Notes under the pieces: generated by a model | Told to the model about the DNA's origin: nothing | Seen by the model: the letters and a program-made list of their open reading frames with translations, nothing else | Databases searched by the model: none | Made by a program: the position numbers and the translations under genes | Shown here: positions 13,849 to 15,564 of the stretch, piece by piece | How the letters are laid out: the number at the start of each line of letters is the position of its first letter | Position numbering within the stretch: position 1 is the first letter of the stretch | From: Syntrophorhabdaceae bacterium PtaU1.Bin034 | GTDB lineage: Bacteria; Desulfobacterota_G; Syntrophorhabdia; Syntrophorhabdales; WCHB1-27 | Assembly: GCA_002067405.1 (NCBI GenBank) | Contig: MVRP01000083.1 | Location: 1 to 15,564 of the forward strand | Length of the DNA: 15,564 nt | Reading direction: 5' to 3'

Positions 13849-14331
13849 ATGGAGGCGTATGTTAGGGGGATAAAGGGGATCAGCGGCTTCATGAACGCAG
13901 TTGCCGCCATATGCCTCACGTTCATCATGCTCCTCACTACCCTCGATGTGATCCTGAGAATGTTCAAGACGCCGATTGTCGGCACTTATGAGCTTGTGGG
14001 GTTCATGGGAGGGGTGATCATCGGATTTGCCATTCCCATGACGTCGTGGGTAAGGGGGCACATATACGTGGATTTCGTAATTCAAAAGCTTCCCCCGGGA
14101 GGCCGGAAGGCAGCCCACACAGTGACGCGGTTGATGGTGATCGCATTCTTCGTAGTAGCAGGCCTGAACCTCATCAAACAGGGAGTCTACCTGTACCGCA
14201 CCCGGGAGGTTTCACCTACCCTCCAGTTGCCTTTTTACCCTGTCGTATTCGGAATAGGATTTGCTTGCGTAGTCGAGTGTCTGGTGCTGATCGCCGATAT
14301 CGTGAAGATTTCGGGAGGGAAGTATGAATGA
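13849..14331 (+). CDS. TRAP transporter small membrane subunit, DctQ family
   Basis: This 160-residue inner-membrane protein has four hydrophobic segments, at about residues 12-34, 44-66, 85-108 and 126-150. DctQ subunits flank the large DctM permease and are needed for transport. The second segment carries the common pattern of an early glutamate, small residues and a conserved tryptophan nearby (TYELVGFMGGVIIGFAIPMTSW), and GHIYVDFV follows. GGGAGGAAAAGG precedes the ATG, 17 bp after the dctP stop. The 3' end overlaps the start of the DctM gene by 8 bp, so the two are translationally coupled. Confidence 0.88.
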   Translation: MEAYVRGIKGISGFMNAVAAICLTFIMLLTTLDVILRMFKTPIVGTYELVGFMGGVIIGFAIPMTSWVRGHIYVDFVIQKLPPGGRKAAHTVTRLMVIAFFVVAGLNLIKQGVYLYRTREVSPTLQLPFYPVVFGIGFACVVECLVLIADIVKISGGKYE

Positions 14332-15564
14332 AGTCTTTCTCGGTATCGCTGCGCTGGTGATACTCCTGATGCTGTTCCTCACCGGCATCGAGTTGGGCTT
14401 CGCGATGGCGATCGTGGGTTTTGTCGGGTTCGGCATTCTCAGGGGCTTCGGCTCAGCCTTCAATCTGGTCGCTGTTGATATGTATGACGTTCTTACGGCA
14501 TACAGCTTTACCGTCATCCCCTTATTCGTTCTGATGGGGCAGATCGCGTACAATGCGGGGATCGCAAAAAGGCTGTACGGTGCAGCATACAGGTTTGTCG
14601 GACACGTTCCCGGGGGCCTGGCCATGGCAACGGTAGCGGGGGCAACGGCGTTCAAGGCCATCTGCGGCTCTTCCCCGGCTACAGCCGCAACCTTCGCGAG
14701 TGTCGCGGTTCCGGAGATGGACCGGTACGGTTATGCCAGGAAACTGTCGACCGGGATCGTGGCAAGCGTGGGCACCCTCGGCGTACTCCTACCGCCGAGC
14801 GTCACGCTGATTATTTTCGGCATAATCACGGAGCAGTCCATAGCCAAGTTGTTTATGGCAGGAATGCTGCCGGGGCTGCTCACGGCCTTCTTCTTCATGG
14901 TAGTGATCTACGGTTGGTCCAGGATCAATCCGTCAATCGGGCCGAAAGGCGAAAGATCGACCTGGAGGGCGAGGCTGGGATCGCTTCCCGAGGTGGCGCT
15001 TATTGCCGTTACCTTCGTCCTTCTCGTCATGGGCCTCATGCGTGGCTTTTTTACCCCCACCGAGGCGGGCAGCATAGGCACGATGGCAGTCCTCCTGTTG
15101 TCCGTCGTAAAGAGGGGCCTCGATTTCAAGGGTTACGTAAAATCTCTCATGGAGTCTCTGAGAACGGCGTGTATGGTTCTCATGCTCATTACGGGTTCAA
15201 CGATACTCGGCCATTTCCTGGCGGTGACCAAAATCCCCATGATCACCGCCGACTGGATCGCGGAATTACCGCTCAACCGCTATGTTATCATGATCCTCAT
15301 AAGCCTTATCTACCAATTGGGGGGTTCATTCATAGACGATCTCGCGTTCATGATCCTGGCGACGCCGATTTTCTTTCCGGTTGCGATGAAGCTCGGCTTC
15401 GATCCCCTCTGGTTCTCCATACTCATCGGCCTTACCGTGATGATCGGCTGCATCATTCCCCCGGTTGCTTCCAACGTCTTTGTCGTAAAGAACATCACCA
15501 AGGTCCCGCTAGGGGTGATCTATAGCGGGGTCTATCCCTTTCTTATAAGCCTGTTAACGGTTAT
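14324..15564 (+). CDS. TRAP transporter large permease, DctM family (3' end cut by window)
   Basis: The reading frame is open from ATG 14324 to the window end: 413 full codons of an expected roughly 425-430, so only a short tail is missing. DctM is the ion-transporter-superfamily channel of the TRAP system and has about 11-12 membrane segments. Family landmarks include VIPLFVLMGQIAYNAGIAKRLY, the ICGSSPATAATFASVAVPEM block that lines the substrate site in one half, LGVLLPPSVTLIIFGIITE, RGFFTPTEAGSIG, and the second-half GGSFIDDLAFMILATPIFFPV and GCIIPPVASNVFVV. GGGAGGG lies 5 nt before the ATG. Uptake should be driven by a sodium gradient, which would tie it to the sodium-pump genes further left. 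No stop codon is visible, so later genes of the operon are unknown. Confidence 0.92.
   Translation, partial: MNEVFLGIAALVILLMLFLTGIELGFAMAIVGFVGFGILRGFGSAFNLVAVDMYDVLTAYSFTVIPLFVLMGQIAYNAGIAKRLYGAAYRFVGHVPGGLAMATVAGATAFKAICGSSPATAATFASVAVPEMDRYGYARKLSTGIVASVGTLGVLLPPSVTLIIFGIITEQSIAKLFMAGMLPGLLTAFFFMVVIYGWSRINPSIGPKGERSTWRARLGSLPEVALIAVTFVLLVMGLMRGFFTPTEAGSIGTMAVLLLSVVKRGLDFKGYVKSLMESLRTACMVLMLITGSTILGHFLAVTKIPMITADWIAELPLNRYVIMILISLIYQLGGSFIDDLAFMILATPIFFPVAMKLGFDPLWFSILIGLTVMIGCIIPPVASNVFVVKNITKVPLGVIYSGVYPFLISLLTV

Overview
The window looks like chromosome of an anaerobic, aromatic-degrading, probably syntrophic bacterium of the former Deltaproteobacteria (Syntrophorhabdus- or Syntrophus-like Desulfobacterota). 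This rests on gene content: a 4-hydroxybenzoyl-CoA reductase-type enzyme set, membrane subunits of a sodium-pumping decarboxylase, a ferredoxin next to pyr genes and a TRAP importer. It is an inference, not a phylogenetic placement. Genes are densely packed with good Shine-Dalgarno sites. I see no mobile element, tRNA, rRNA or CRISPR array.

Left block (1-3898, minus strand). At the left edge is the start of secD, cut by the window and using a TTG start behind a good promoter. Upstream of it are a cytidylate kinase-like protein with a BON-like C-terminus and an ArsB/NhaD-superfamily permease. A strong rho-independent terminator separates these from a two-gene unit. That unit encodes the beta subunit of a Na+-translocating decarboxylase and a very small (44-residue) OadG-like subunit. 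The biotin-carrier and carboxyltransferase subunits are not in the window.

Middle block (4177-7093, plus strand). A 59-residue 2[4Fe-4S] ferredoxin is followed without a gap by pyrR, pyrB and pyrC. These cover pyrimidine regulation, aspartate carbamoyltransferase and dihydroorotase, and they form a tight operon. The 278-bp divergent region between this block and the left block holds candidate promoters and an operator-like palindrome.

Right block (7370-15564, plus strand). After a 276-bp intergenic region with a consensus -35 promoter, a repeated 12-mer and a hairpin come an acyl-CoA ligase, hcrC, hcrA and hcrB, then a three-part TRAP transporter whose DctM runs off the right edge. The HcrB-like subunit has four cysteines spaced C-x15-C-x7-C-x8-C, the pattern of the extra [4Fe-4S] cluster of 4-hydroxybenzoyl-CoA reductase. 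The simplest reading is one uptake-to-dearomatization-entry module: the TRAP system imports an aromatic acid, the ligase makes its CoA thioester, and HcrCAB removes the para hydroxyl reductively, giving benzoyl-CoA or a homologue. Benzoyl-CoA breakdown yields glutaryl/glutaconyl-CoA, so the nearby sodium-pumping decarboxylase subunits would fit the same lifestyle, though they are not in the same operon.
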